NCBI GenBank assembly: GCA_964623885.1
Contig: CAZUVM010000049.1
Location: 1 to 64,000, forward strand
DNA length: 64,000 bases
Reading direction: 5' to 3'
DNA from: CAZUVM01 sp964623885
GTDB taxonomy: Bacteria; Verrucomicrobiota; Verrucomicrobiia; Limisphaerales; UBA8199
The position numbers and the translations under genes were made by a program. Of this stretch, positions 49,894-57,569 are shown piece by piece. Under the pieces are notes generated by a model, which was given only the letters and a program-made list of their open reading frames with translations, was not told where the DNA came from and ran no database searches. The first letter of the stretch is position 1. Each line of letters opens with the position of its first letter.

Positions 49894-50898
49894 TCAACCG
49901 AGGGTAGCATCTACAACCGCCAGGCTGTGGGAACTCTCGATGTAGTTCACTTCCGTGATACCCAGCACTGTAGGAAGAACTTCCGGAGCGACTTTCTTGG
50001 GTCCGGGCTTCGGCGCACTGCCCGGCGCTGGCTGCGGAAAAGCAGTGGAAGTTGCCGTATGAAAAGTGACGTTTCCCTCCACCTTTTTCAGCGTCTGATG
50101 GATGTGCCCGTTCAACACGGTCACCGAACCGAAGCGTTTCAAGAGACCGAGCGCGCGCTCGGCGTCTTTTGTGCCCCAACCCCACTGGGGGTATATCGAC
50201 CACAACGGCACATGAGCAAACACCACGATCGGTGTGCTGGTCGAGAGGCCGCTGACATCCTCTTTGAGCCAGGCAAGTTGCTCTTCACCTAGCAATCCAA
50301 GCGCTCCCTCAGCAATATTCATCACATTGACCAGGCCGATGAAGTGAACGCCGCGTTGGTCGAAGCTGAACCAGCCGTCACCTTTGGCACCTTTGCCGTA
50401 GCGGGCGCGGTATTCCTTGCCGCCGTCACTGATGACGTCGTGCTCGCCAGGCACGAAGAATACCTGGCCGGTCCTCGCGGTCTTAAGCAACTGGTCCAAG
50501 GTGTCGAACTCCGCCGGTTCAGAAAGATGCGTCAGATCTCCGGTGTGCAGGATAAAATCCGGAGCGGTGGGCAGTGCGTTGATCCGGGCAATAGCCTGCT
50601 TAAGAGTCCCGACCACATCACTGTTGGCCGGCTTGTGGAAACCAATGTGGCTGTCGCTGATTTGCACGAAATTAAAATCTCCCACCGAGCGCTCCGCTGC
50701 GCCGGCAGAGGATGGATTCAAGAATCTCGAGCCGAGCACGCCGCCGCTCACTGTCCACAACATTCCTGTGCCCGCCCAGGCCATGCACTTCAAGAAGCCG
50801 CGGCGGTCGACCCCGTCGTGCGTGGAATCGTGGTGAATATGGGCGGGCTCCATTCCCAGGCAGCGAGCCTCTATGAATTTGTTTGGTTTGTTTTTCAT
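49894..50898 (-). CDS. Tat-exported metallophosphoesterase
   Basis: This 334-residue protein has a twin-arginine signal (DRRGFLKCMAWAGTGMLWTVSGGVLG) preceded by a His-rich tail, then a calcineurin-like phosphoesterase domain: DFNFVQISDSHIGF, DFILHTGDLTH, VPGEHDV (in place of GNHD), VFAHVPLW and LNGHIHQT. All five metal-binding blocks are present; the Asn of GNHD is replaced by Glu, which is unusual. The substrate is unknown. It heads the minus-strand unit with the membrane protein and cytochrome c, and a likely ECF-type promoter lies upstream. The ATG at 50898 is used; ATG 50853 is also possible. Confidence 0.88.
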   Translation of the reverse strand: MKNKPNKFIEARCLGMEPAHIHHDSTHDGVDRRGFLKCMAWAGTGMLWTVSGGVLGSRFLNPSSAGAAERSVGDFNFVQISDSHIGFHKPANSDVVGTLKQAIARINALPTAPDFILHTGDLTHLSEPAEFDTLDQLLKTARTGQVFFVPGEHDVISDGGKEYRARYGKGAKGDGWFSFDQRGVHFIGLVNVMNIAEGALGLLGEEQLAWLKEDVSGLSTSTPIVVFAHVPLWSIYPQWGWGTKDAERALGLLKRFGSVTVLNGHIHQTLKKVEGNVTFHTATSTAFPQPAPGSAPKPGPKKVAPEVLPTVLGITEVNYIESSHSLAVVDATLG

Positions 50899-50930
50899 AC
50901 GTTTTTGAATTTCTTGAATTTGTTTGCAGT

Positions 50931-50959
50931 CCAGACCGCGGGTCGCGCGTTTTTATTCC
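50931..50959 (-). promoter_or_regulatory. Predicted ECF-sigma promoter of the metallophosphoesterase unit
   Basis: On the minus strand GGAATAA (50959-50953), exactly 16 bases, GTCTGG (50936-50931). The same boxes with the same spacing precede the ECF sigma gene on the other strand. The start codon is 33 bases downstream. Confidence 0.6.
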
Positions 50960-51097
50960 CGGGCGTACAAAGGTGATTTGAGGAATGAACTTTTCCATAA
51001 CCCAAACGGCGCTTTTCAGATTTGTTTTCACAAAAGAGACAATTTGTCTGATCTCCAGACCAGACGGGCCGGACCTTTATTCCATATTCATTTTCCG

Positions 51098-51126
51098 GGA
51101 ATAAACCTGGAGCAAGATTGGTCTTG
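51098..51126 (+). promoter_or_regulatory. Predicted autoregulatory ECF-sigma promoter
   Basis: GGAATAA (51098-51104), 16 bases, GTCTTG (51121-51126), 24 bases before the ECF sigma start. It matches the divergent copy at 50931-50959 in both boxes, spacing and the preceding CCG. GGAA-type -35 boxes are typical of ECF sigma factors. Confidence 0.65.
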
Positions 51127-51149
51127 CATATTAGCGACAAGGCTCGCAA

Positions 51150-51692
51150 ATGGTCGCGGTGGATGAACGGGAACAAGCAAGGTTGTTCGAAGAGAGGGTG
51201 ATGCCGCATTTGGACGCGGCGTACAATCTCGCTCGCTGGCTTGCCGGGAACGACCACGACGCGCAGGATGTCACGCAAGAGGCCAGCCTGCGCGCGTTTC
51301 GGTTCTTGGGCAGTTTTCGGGGTGAAAACGCGCGCGCGTGGTTGATGACCATTGTGCGGAATACCTTTTACACCTGGCTGCGCAAGAATCGCCCGCCGGA
51401 ACAAACGCTAGAAATTACCGATGATGCTTTGAATATCGAAGACTCTGCGGCGAACGCGCTAACGGTCCACCCACAGTTTGCCGATGCGGACGCCGTGCGC
51501 CGCGCTATTGCCGATTTGCCTGTCGAATTCCGTGAAATTGTAATTTTGCGCGAAATGGAAGGATTCAGTTACAAGGAAATTGCCGATGTGGCCGAGGTGC
51601 CCATAGGCACGGTCATGTCGCGCCTGGCACGCGCGCGCAAACTGCTGCGAAGCAATCTCACCGCCAAATTCAAACCCGGAGCCGAATCATGA
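51150..51692 (+). CDS. ECF-family RNA polymerase sigma factor
   Basis: This 180-residue protein contains region 2 (HLDAAYNLARWLAGNDHDAQDVTQEASLRAFRFLGSFRGENARAWLMTIVRNTFYTWLRK) and region 4 (VRRAIADLPVEFREIVILREMEGFSYKEIADVAEVPIGTVMSRLARARKLLR). There is no extra C-terminal domain. The ATG at 51150 follows an AAGG. Its stop overlaps the anti-sigma start (ATGA), and the pair form a classic switch. It probably drives itself and the divergent metallophosphoesterase/cytochrome unit. Confidence 0.95.
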   Translation: MVAVDEREQARLFEERVMPHLDAAYNLARWLAGNDHDAQDVTQEASLRAFRFLGSFRGENARAWLMTIVRNTFYTWLRKNRPPEQTLEITDDALNIEDSAANALTVHPQFADADAVRRAIADLPVEFREIVILREMEGFSYKEIADVAEVPIGTVMSRLARARKLLRSNLTAKFKPGAES

Positions 51693-52459
51693 CGTGTGAG
51701 CAAGCCAAAGGGCTCATCGAGCCATACGCCGACGGCGAATTGGAGGCGGGAGCCATCCTCGAACTGGAGCGCCACATACACGACTGCTCCGCGTGTGCAC
51801 TCGCGTTACGCAATCTGCAGGCTTTAAAGAAGACAGTGAAGCAGGACGGTCTCTACTTCACCGCCCCGCCGGAATTGCGGCGGCGAATAAAATCTGAGCT
51901 GCTTTCACCTGCGCGCGCAATCTCGCCGCGGGTTGGTTGGAGCTGGAATTGGCTTACAACGGCGATGACCGGGGCCTTTGCGGTGTGCCTGGCACTGCTA
52001 TTAGTCGTGAGCCAAACTCGCCCTTCGCCCGAACAGCAGCTCGTGCAAGACGTTGTTTCCAGCCACGTGCGGTCGTTGATGCCTGGCCATGCCATGGATG
52101 TCGTGTCGACCGACCAGCATACGGTAAAGCCCTGGTTCAACGGCAAGATCGACTTTTCACCGCCGGTAAAGGATCTTGCGGCAGAGGGTTTCCCCCTTAC
52201 GGGTGGTCGACTTGATTACGTAAACGCGCGCAGCGTGGCTGCATTGGTTTACCAGCGGAACAGACACGTGATTAATGTTTTCGTCTGGCCTGACAAGGAA
52301 GGTGATTCGAAGCCGACCTCGGTTACACCGATTCAAGGCTATAACCTAATCCATTGGTCGGATTCAGGGATGGCTTTTTGGGCTGTGTCGGATTTGAACG
52401 AAAAGGAGCTGATGGAGTTCGCGAAGGGTTTTAGCGCGGGCAAGGCCGATAGGCCTTGA
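51689..52459 (+). CDS. Membrane anti-sigma factor with zinc-binding domain
   Basis: This 256-residue protein has a putative zinc-finger domain (MTCEQAKGLIEPYADGEL, then ERHIHDCSACALALRNL with the HxxxCxxC motif) that would bind the ECF sigma factor. One membrane helix (WLTTAMTGAFAVCLALLLVVS, about residues 90-110) and a periplasmic domain of about 140 residues (HAMDVVSTDQHTVKPWFNGKIDFSPPVKDL and on) follow, resembling the DUF3379-free group of redox or metal stress anti-sigmas. Overlap with the sigma gene implies coupled translation. The signal is unknown. Confidence 0.92.
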   Translation: MTCEQAKGLIEPYADGELEAGAILELERHIHDCSACALALRNLQALKKTVKQDGLYFTAPPELRRRIKSELLSPARAISPRVGWSWNWLTTAMTGAFAVCLALLLVVSQTRPSPEQQLVQDVVSSHVRSLMPGHAMDVVSTDQHTVKPWFNGKIDFSPPVKDLAAEGFPLTGGRLDYVNARSVAALVYQRNRHVINVFVWPDKEGDSKPTSVTPIQGYNLIHWSDSGMAFWAVSDLNEKELMEFAKGFSAGKADRP

Positions 52460-52467
52460 TGCTTTGG

Positions 52468-54147
52468 CTAAATCCGTCTGGCCAATCGCGAAGCCAGCCG
52501 ATCCAGAGCCGGCGAACGGTCGAGTTGCGCCAGGCGCACGTCGAGCAGGCAAAAGGCGTCGGTCCGGCGCTGCGCCTCGCTCAGAGCGGCGTCGAGTTCG
52601 GACTCGGTGCGGACCAGGAACCCGTGTCCGGCGCCAAGCACTTCCGGCAGGCGATGATATTCCCATGGCCACACATCATTGTACGGACCATCCTGCATGT
52701 GACGCTCGGTCCCATAGCCGAAATTGTTCAGGACAACGACGACCGGATTGAGCCGATACCGTGCCACGGTGGCCAGTTCCATCCCCGTCATTTGAAAGGC
52801 GCCATCACCGACCAGGACTAGTGGCCGCAGTTTCGGATTTGCCAACTGCGCACCGATGCAAGCCGGCACCGCAAAGCCCATCGAAGTGTAATACGCGGGA
52901 GCGATGAACTCAGTGCGCTCACGAATGAACAGATCCGTGGCGCCAAAAAGAGCATCGCCGACATCCGCGACAACGATCGTGTTCGTGGAAAGGAAGCGGT
53001 TGAGCCGCTCGAACAGGCGCTTCACTTTAATCCCGCTGGAGCCCGGCGCGCGGCGTTTGGAACGGGCTGAATTGACTTCATTGGCAGCTTCGCCGTTCAA
53101 TCGGGCAAGTGGAGTAGGTCGGGGAAAATTGCGCGCGGTTCTGCGGCGCAGCGGGAGCTTCAAAAGACCGCAGAGAAAATCCTTAAACCGGACTTCCTCA
53201 TACGTGTGATAGCGAATCGACAACTTTTCACTCGTCGCTGAAATAGAACGGGCGGGGTCCAAATGTGCGGTGTAGATCCCCAGGTTGATGTCGGTCATGA
53301 ACGCGCCAAGCATGATTACACAATCGCTGCCCTCGACATACTGCCGCACGTCTTCATGGCCCATGGCGCCTTCATAAACGCCTAAATAAAACGGATGCGC
53401 CTCACCGATAACTGACTTGCCCATCACTGTTGCCGCGACGGGGATATGCGTTTTCTGCACGAGGCGCAGGACCTCATCCTGCAGGCCAAACCGATGAACC
53501 TCCACGTCTGCGAGAATCACCGGCTGGCGGGCGGAGTTGATCATTTCCGCGGCCTCGGCCAATGCCGCCCGCAAACTTTTGCGATCGCTGCGCTCGTGCA
53601 ACTCGGGCGGCCGGTGATGTGGTATGCCCGGGACCATCACCTGGTCGCGGGGCAATTCAAGATACACCGGCCGTTTAAATCGCAGCGCTGCGTGGAGCAC
53701 ACGATCGATTTCCTGGAACGCCGTTTGCGGATCGCTCAGCACGGATGCGGCGATGGTGAGTTGCTCAAAGACCTTCTTCTGCGTGTCGAACTCGCGAACT
53801 TTATGGTGCAGCAGCGGATTCTTCTCGCGTTCTTTCATGCCGGGCGCGCCGCTGATGATGACAACCGGCGACTTCTCGGCAAACGCCTCGGCGGTTGTAT
53901 TAGCCACCTTCAGCCCGCCCACGCAGTAAGTCACGCACACGGCGCCCAATCCGCGCACGCGCGCGTAGGCGTCCGCGGCAAACCCGGCGCCCTGCTCATC
54001 ACAGGTGTTTACGATGCGCAGTTTGCTCTTCTCCAGTAGGTCGTAAAAACTCAGGACGTAATCGCCCGGAATGCCAAAGACATGGCGCACGCCGTGCGCA
54101 TAAAGCTGTTCGATCAGATATTGGCCAATAGAAGGTGAAGTTTTCAT
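52468..54147 (-). CDS. Thiamine diphosphate-dependent 2-oxo acid decarboxylase (pyruvate/indolepyruvate decarboxylase-like)
   Basis: This 559-residue enzyme has three standard ThDP domains. The N-terminal one includes the catalytic Glu (CDEQGAGFAADAYAR) and the His pair region (NPLLHHKV). The central domain carries SARQPVILADVEVHRF. The C-terminal cofactor site has GDGAFQMTGMELATVARYRLNPVVVVLNNFGYGTE. The His-His pair (HHKV) points to a decarboxylase rather than an acetolactate synthase. Candidates are pyruvate, indolepyruvate or phenylpyruvate; the exact substrate is unclear. It converges with the anti-sigma gene, with only eight bases between. Confidence 0.88.
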   Translation of the reverse strand: MKTSPSIGQYLIEQLYAHGVRHVFGIPGDYVLSFYDLLEKSKLRIVNTCDEQGAGFAADAYARVRGLGAVCVTYCVGGLKVANTTAEAFAEKSPVVIISGAPGMKEREKNPLLHHKVREFDTQKKVFEQLTIAASVLSDPQTAFQEIDRVLHAALRFKRPVYLELPRDQVMVPGIPHHRPPELHERSDRKSLRAALAEAAEMINSARQPVILADVEVHRFGLQDEVLRLVQKTHIPVAATVMGKSVIGEAHPFYLGVYEGAMGHEDVRQYVEGSDCVIMLGAFMTDINLGIYTAHLDPARSISATSEKLSIRYHTYEEVRFKDFLCGLLKLPLRRRTARNFPRPTPLARLNGEAANEVNSARSKRRAPGSSGIKVKRLFERLNRFLSTNTIVVADVGDALFGATDLFIRERTEFIAPAYYTSMGFAVPACIGAQLANPKLRPLVLVGDGAFQMTGMELATVARYRLNPVVVVLNNFGYGTERHMQDGPYNDVWPWEYHRLPEVLGAGHGFLVRTESELDAALSEAQRRTDAFCLLDVRLAQLDRSPALDRLASRLARRI

Positions 54148-54178
54148 TGCGCTTGGGAATCGACTGGGTTGTCAGGGG

Positions 54179-54646
54179 CTAGCCGGCCCCTTGTCGGGAT
54201 GCGTGCCTAACCAGCCCCTTCTCGTCCTTTTCAAGTGGGGGCCAGACGCGCAGGCCGGCGGCGGCAGCCAGAGGACGTTGGCGGGAGTTCCGGTCAAAGG
54301 AGAGGAACCACGTGCCGCCCATGGTTACAGTCGCTGCAACGAGGACAAGGTCGTGGCCACCTGGGCGGAGGGTCGGAGAAAAGCGGCGGGCCAAGCTCTC
54401 TGCCTGCCGAAAGGTTCTAGGCCAGTCAACTGATTCCAAGCGGAGGCGTAAGCCCTCGTCCAAGTCGGCCAGGAACCGGTCGGCTCGGTCTTCGTGTCGG
54501 AGAAGCACATTGAGGACCTCCACTCGCGCCAGGTCCGAGAGGCTAACGACCTTGGCACCGTCCGCCAGGAACCGCTCGATGGATTCGCTTTCGCTGTCGT
54601 GCAAGTAAAGGCGCACCAGCAGACTTGAATCGGCGACGAACCTCAT
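54179..54646 (-). CDS. PIN-domain toxin (VapC-like)
   Basis: This 155-residue PIN domain shows the acidic catalytic residues in VADSSLLVRLY, in the ARVEVLNVLL helix, in GGHDLVLVAA and in LSFDRNSRQ. VapC toxins are RNases, often cutting tRNA. The C-terminal tail (WPPLEKDEKGLVRH and on) is longer than usual. Its ATG overlaps the antitoxin stop (54643-54646), the standard arrangement for a toxin-antitoxin pair. Confidence 0.85.
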   Translation of the reverse strand: MRFVADSSLLVRLYLHDSESESIERFLADGAKVVSLSDLARVEVLNVLLRHEDRADRFLADLDEGLRLRLESVDWPRTFRQAESLARRFSPTLRPGGHDLVLVAATVTMGGTWFLSFDRNSRQRPLAAAAGLRVWPPLEKDEKGLVRHASRQGAG

Positions 54647-54918
54647 TTGAGGTTCCCGAGTTCCTTTTCGCGAGCCGCTTGTCGGCGGCGTTCCTGCTCG
54701 AACTCGACGAGGGTTTCGATGTCGTTCTCCGTAGATTTCTTGCGGAGCCAGTTGAAATGGGCTTTCCAGTCGGGGCTTCGCTGGGGAGTCGGGGGCGTCC
54801 GCGTGATATACCCTACCGCTCTGCCATTGCGGCGCAATTCGAAACTCTCTCCGCGCTCGACGGCATCCAGGACGCTGGCAGTTTTGCGATTCAGCTCGCG
54901 CATAGTCAGCATCTTCAT
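54643..54918 (-). CDS. Phd/YefM-type antitoxin
   Basis: This protein of about 91 residues is taken from ATG 54918 (MKMLTMRELNRKTASVLDAVERGESFELRRNGRAVGYI), the N-terminal DNA-binding pattern of the Phd/YefM family. An upstream start at 54954 adds residues atypical for the family. The C-terminal half is charged and helical, as expected for toxin neutralisation. It heads the two-gene unit with the PIN toxin and lies 45 bases downstream of the glutamate dehydrogenase gene in the same orientation. Confidence 0.85.
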   Translation of the reverse strand: MKMLTMRELNRKTASVLDAVERGESFELRRNGRAVGYITRTPPTPQRSPDWKAHFNWLRKKSTENDIETLVEFEQERRRQAAREKELGNLK

Positions 54919-54963
54919 GTCAGACACAATAAGCCTGACACCGGCTTTGCGCAAGGTCAGGGT

Positions 54964-56217
54964 TTAGGGAAACAACCCTCGCATCCGTTTGGCCTCCTGC
55001 ACGCGTTTGATGCCCATGCTGAGGGCGGCCAGGCGCATCGGGATTTTCTGCTTGCGACTGAGCGAGACCATTTGCGTATAGGCATTTTCCAGGATGCGGA
55101 ACAATTTGTCGACCACTTCGGTTTCGCCCCAGAAAAAGCTCTGGAGGTCCTGCACCCATTCGAAGTAAGATACGACGACACCGCCGGCATTGCAGAGCAC
55201 ATCCGGGATAATGAAAATCTCACGTTGGTTCAGAATCTCATCGGCTTCCGGCGTGGTTGGGCCGTTAGCCGCCTCGGCGAGGATCCGGCACTGGATTTTG
55301 CCGGCATTGGCTTCCGTAATCTGCCGCTCCAGTGCCGCCGGCACCAGGATGTCGCACGGCAATATCAAGAGTTGCTCGTTGGTGATGGCTTCAGCCTCGG
55401 GGAACCCGACTACTGTTTTGTTATTAGCGACGTGCTTTTCAAGATCAAAAAGATTCAAACCTTTGGGATTGAACAGACCGCCGAATGCATCGGAAACCCC
55501 TACGACCTTGACCCCGTAACGGGCCAGCGACAGCGCCGCGATTGAACCGACATTACCAAAGCCCTGCACAACGGCGGTGGCTTTGCCAATGTCCAAGCCG
55601 ATCGTGTCGGTAGCACGGTTGACGAGGTAGCCAACTCCGCGACCAGTGGCCTCACGCCGGCCCAGGGAGCCGCCGAGCCCCACCGGTTTGCCGGTCACGA
55701 TGCTGGGCACCGTTGCGCCCATGTGAACCGAATAGGTGTCCATCATCCAGGCCATCACTTGTTCGTTTGTTCCCAAGTCGGGGGCCATCACATCAACTTG
55801 AGGGCCGATGAATGGGATCATTTCCTGCGTGTACCGGCGCGTTAGCCGTTCCAGTTCCTCTTTGGACATTTTGCCCGGATCGCAAGCGATTCCGCCCTTG
55901 GCGCCGCCGTACGGCAACCCGGTTAGCGCGCATTTCCAACTCATCCACATCGACAGCGCCGCCACTTCTCCCAACCGCACGTCCGGATGATAGCGCAAGC
56001 CACCTTTGGTAGGGCCCAACGTCAAATGATGCTGGACTCGGTACCCAGTGAACACTTCTATGCTGCCGTCATCCCGGCGAATCGGCAGCGCCACGGTCAT
56101 CGAGCGCTTGGGGTATTTGAGCCGGCCCCGCTCCGACTCCGGGATCTGCAAATGGTCGGCCACGAGGTCGAACTGCTGACAGGCCATGCGGAACGTGGGA
56201 TGGTCGTAGATTTCCAT
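54964..56217 (-). CDS. Glutamate dehydrogenase (Glu/Leu/Phe/Val family)
   Basis: This 417-residue enzyme interconverts glutamate and 2-oxoglutarate plus ammonia. Visible are the substrate motif GGLRYHPDV, the catalytic Lys in GGAKGGIACDPGKM, the Asp in DVMAPDLGTNEQVM, the nucleotide-binding block GFGNVGSIAALSLARYG and CNAGGVVVSYFEWVQD near the end. The length matches the hexameric 420-residue type. The ATG at 56217 follows an AT-rich stretch, which is likely promoter. NAD or NADP preference is not certain from sequence. Confidence 0.95.
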   Translation of the reverse strand: MEIYDHPTFRMACQQFDLVADHLQIPESERGRLKYPKRSMTVALPIRRDDGSIEVFTGYRVQHHLTLGPTKGGLRYHPDVRLGEVAALSMWMSWKCALTGLPYGGAKGGIACDPGKMSKEELERLTRRYTQEMIPFIGPQVDVMAPDLGTNEQVMAWMMDTYSVHMGATVPSIVTGKPVGLGGSLGRREATGRGVGYLVNRATDTIGLDIGKATAVVQGFGNVGSIAALSLARYGVKVVGVSDAFGGLFNPKGLNLFDLEKHVANNKTVVGFPEAEAITNEQLLILPCDILVPAALERQITEANAGKIQCRILAEAANGPTTPEADEILNQREIFIIPDVLCNAGGVVVSYFEWVQDLQSFFWGETEVVDKLFRILENAYTQMVSLSRKQKIPMRLAALSMGIKRVQEAKRMRGLFP

Positions 56218-56388
56218 AGGAAATTTTTGATTTTGGATTTTTGATTTTCGATTGGCGCCTCTTTAGGGTGCTCCCATTGTTTTTGGAATAGTTCTGCCAC
56301 GTACCTTCGAATCCAATTGCATGAACTACCCTCACATGCCATACCGCTGGCAGTCTGGAAACTCGAAAATCAACTTATCTAAGCAACT

Positions 56389-56745
56389 ATGACTGAGCCA
56401 GAATTGAAACGCCGCACCAAAGACTTCGCTCTCCGGGTGATCAAGGTGGTAAATAGCATTTCAAAGGAATTCATCGGCCGCCGGCTTGGAGACCGACTGT
56501 TGCGGTCCGGCACATCGGTAGCCGCAAACTACCGCGCTGCTTGTCGGGCGCGCTCAAGGCGCGACTTCATCAATAAGTTGGGTATCGCGGAAGAAGCTGA
56601 TGAATCCGCCTTTTGGGTAGAGTTGCTTATCGAAAGCGGGATCCTCCCCAGACATCGCCTGGAGAAATTACTAGGAGAGGCCATTGAATTGGTTGCTATC
56701 CTGGTCGTATCCCGAAAAATCGCTAGCCATAAAATGGCCCCTTGA
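56389..56745 (+). CDS. Four-helix bundle protein (S23/IVP family)
   Basis: This 118-residue protein resembles the '23S rRNA-intervening-sequence' family: DFALRVIKVVNSISKE, RRLGDRLLRSGTSVAANYRAACRARSRRDFINKLGIAEEADESAFWVELLIESG. In other bacteria these small homopentameric helical proteins are free-standing genes of unknown function. It overlaps the 5' region of the queE frame; the queE start is therefore placed downstream. Confidence 0.9.
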   Translation: MTEPELKRRTKDFALRVIKVVNSISKEFIGRRLGDRLLRSGTSVAANYRAACRARSRRDFINKLGIAEEADESAFWVELLIESGILPRHRLEKLLGEAIELVAILVVSRKIASHKMAP

Positions 56746-56782
56746 TGCAGGCGATCGAAAATTGAAGATTAGGACTGTGCTT

Positions 56783-57538
56783 TTGAATCAAAAATCGAAC
56801 ACCCCTGCTTCCCTGGTCGTTAACGAGGTTTATCTGAGTCTTCAAGGAGAGAGTACCTTCGCCGGGTTGCCTTGCGTTTTCATCCGGCTTACCGCCTGCA
56901 ATCTTCGCTGCTCCTATTGCGACACGGCTTACGCCTTTAAAGAAGGGGAAAAGAAAACGGTCGATGAAGTGCTGACGGAAGTTCGACGCCTGGCAGAGCC
57001 GTTTAATTATCATTCTGCCACCGGCCAAAGGTTGCCGCTGGTAGAATTGACTGGAGGCGAGCCGTTGCTGCAAAAAGACTCGCTACCGTTGATGACTGCG
57101 CTTTGTGATGACGGTTTCACCGTGCTCCTGGAAACCAGCGGCGCGCATGATATCTTTCCTGTAGACCGGCGCGTTCGGCGGATTATGGACCTGAAATGCC
57201 CCAGCAGCGGCGAGGTGGAGCGAAACCTTTGGGAAAACCTGCATCACCTGAGGAGCATCGACGAAATCAAATTCGTGATTGGGACGGTCCAGGATTACGA
57301 GTGGGCCAAAACACAAATCGAGGAGCATCAGTTGGCGGCTGTTTGTCCGCTGCTGTTCTCGTGGGTCCACCCGCTGACACCGGAACAGCAGGATAAATCG
57401 CTTAAGCCGGTACCCGCGGGTCAGACGCCAATCACTCGGCGCGATCTGGCTGAGCGCATCATCGCCGACGCGTTGCCGGTGCGCTTTCAGGCTCAGCTCC
57501 ACAAGATTATTTGGCCGCCGGAGCAGCGGGGGGTGTAA
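56783..57538 (+). CDS. queE: 7-carboxy-7-deazaguanine synthase (QueE), radical SAM
   Basis: This protein of about 251 residues has the radical SAM CX3CX2C motif in TACNLRCSYCDTAY and the QueE-type start VVNEVYLSLQGESTFAGLPCVFIRLTACN. Further blocks are LVELTGGEPLLQ, LLETSGAHDI and MDLKCPSSGE. The enzyme makes the deazapurine core of queuosine from carboxytetrahydropterin. The TTG at 56783 has an AGGA eight bases before it and gives a normal N-terminus; GTG 56777 is too close to that site, and the open frame back to 56684 overlaps the S23 gene. Confidence 0.88.
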   Translation: MNQKSNTPASLVVNEVYLSLQGESTFAGLPCVFIRLTACNLRCSYCDTAYAFKEGEKKTVDEVLTEVRRLAEPFNYHSATGQRLPLVELTGGEPLLQKDSLPLMTALCDDGFTVLLETSGAHDIFPVDRRVRRIMDLKCPSSGEVERNLWENLHHLRSIDEIKFVIGTVQDYEWAKTQIEEHQLAAVCPLLFSWVHPLTPEQQDKSLKPVPAGQTPITRRDLAERIIADALPVRFQAQLHKIIWPPEQRGV

Positions 57539-57569
57539 GGGTTTTTGAATTTTGATTTTCGCGACTTGA

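Noticed and set aside
49076..50203. A 375-residue minus-strand frame covering the cytochrome and membrane protein genes
   Set aside because: Only its last third, from MKFSLPTKALML, is real coding sequence (the cytochrome); the upstream part is out of frame with two clear genes that have their own overlapping start and stop.
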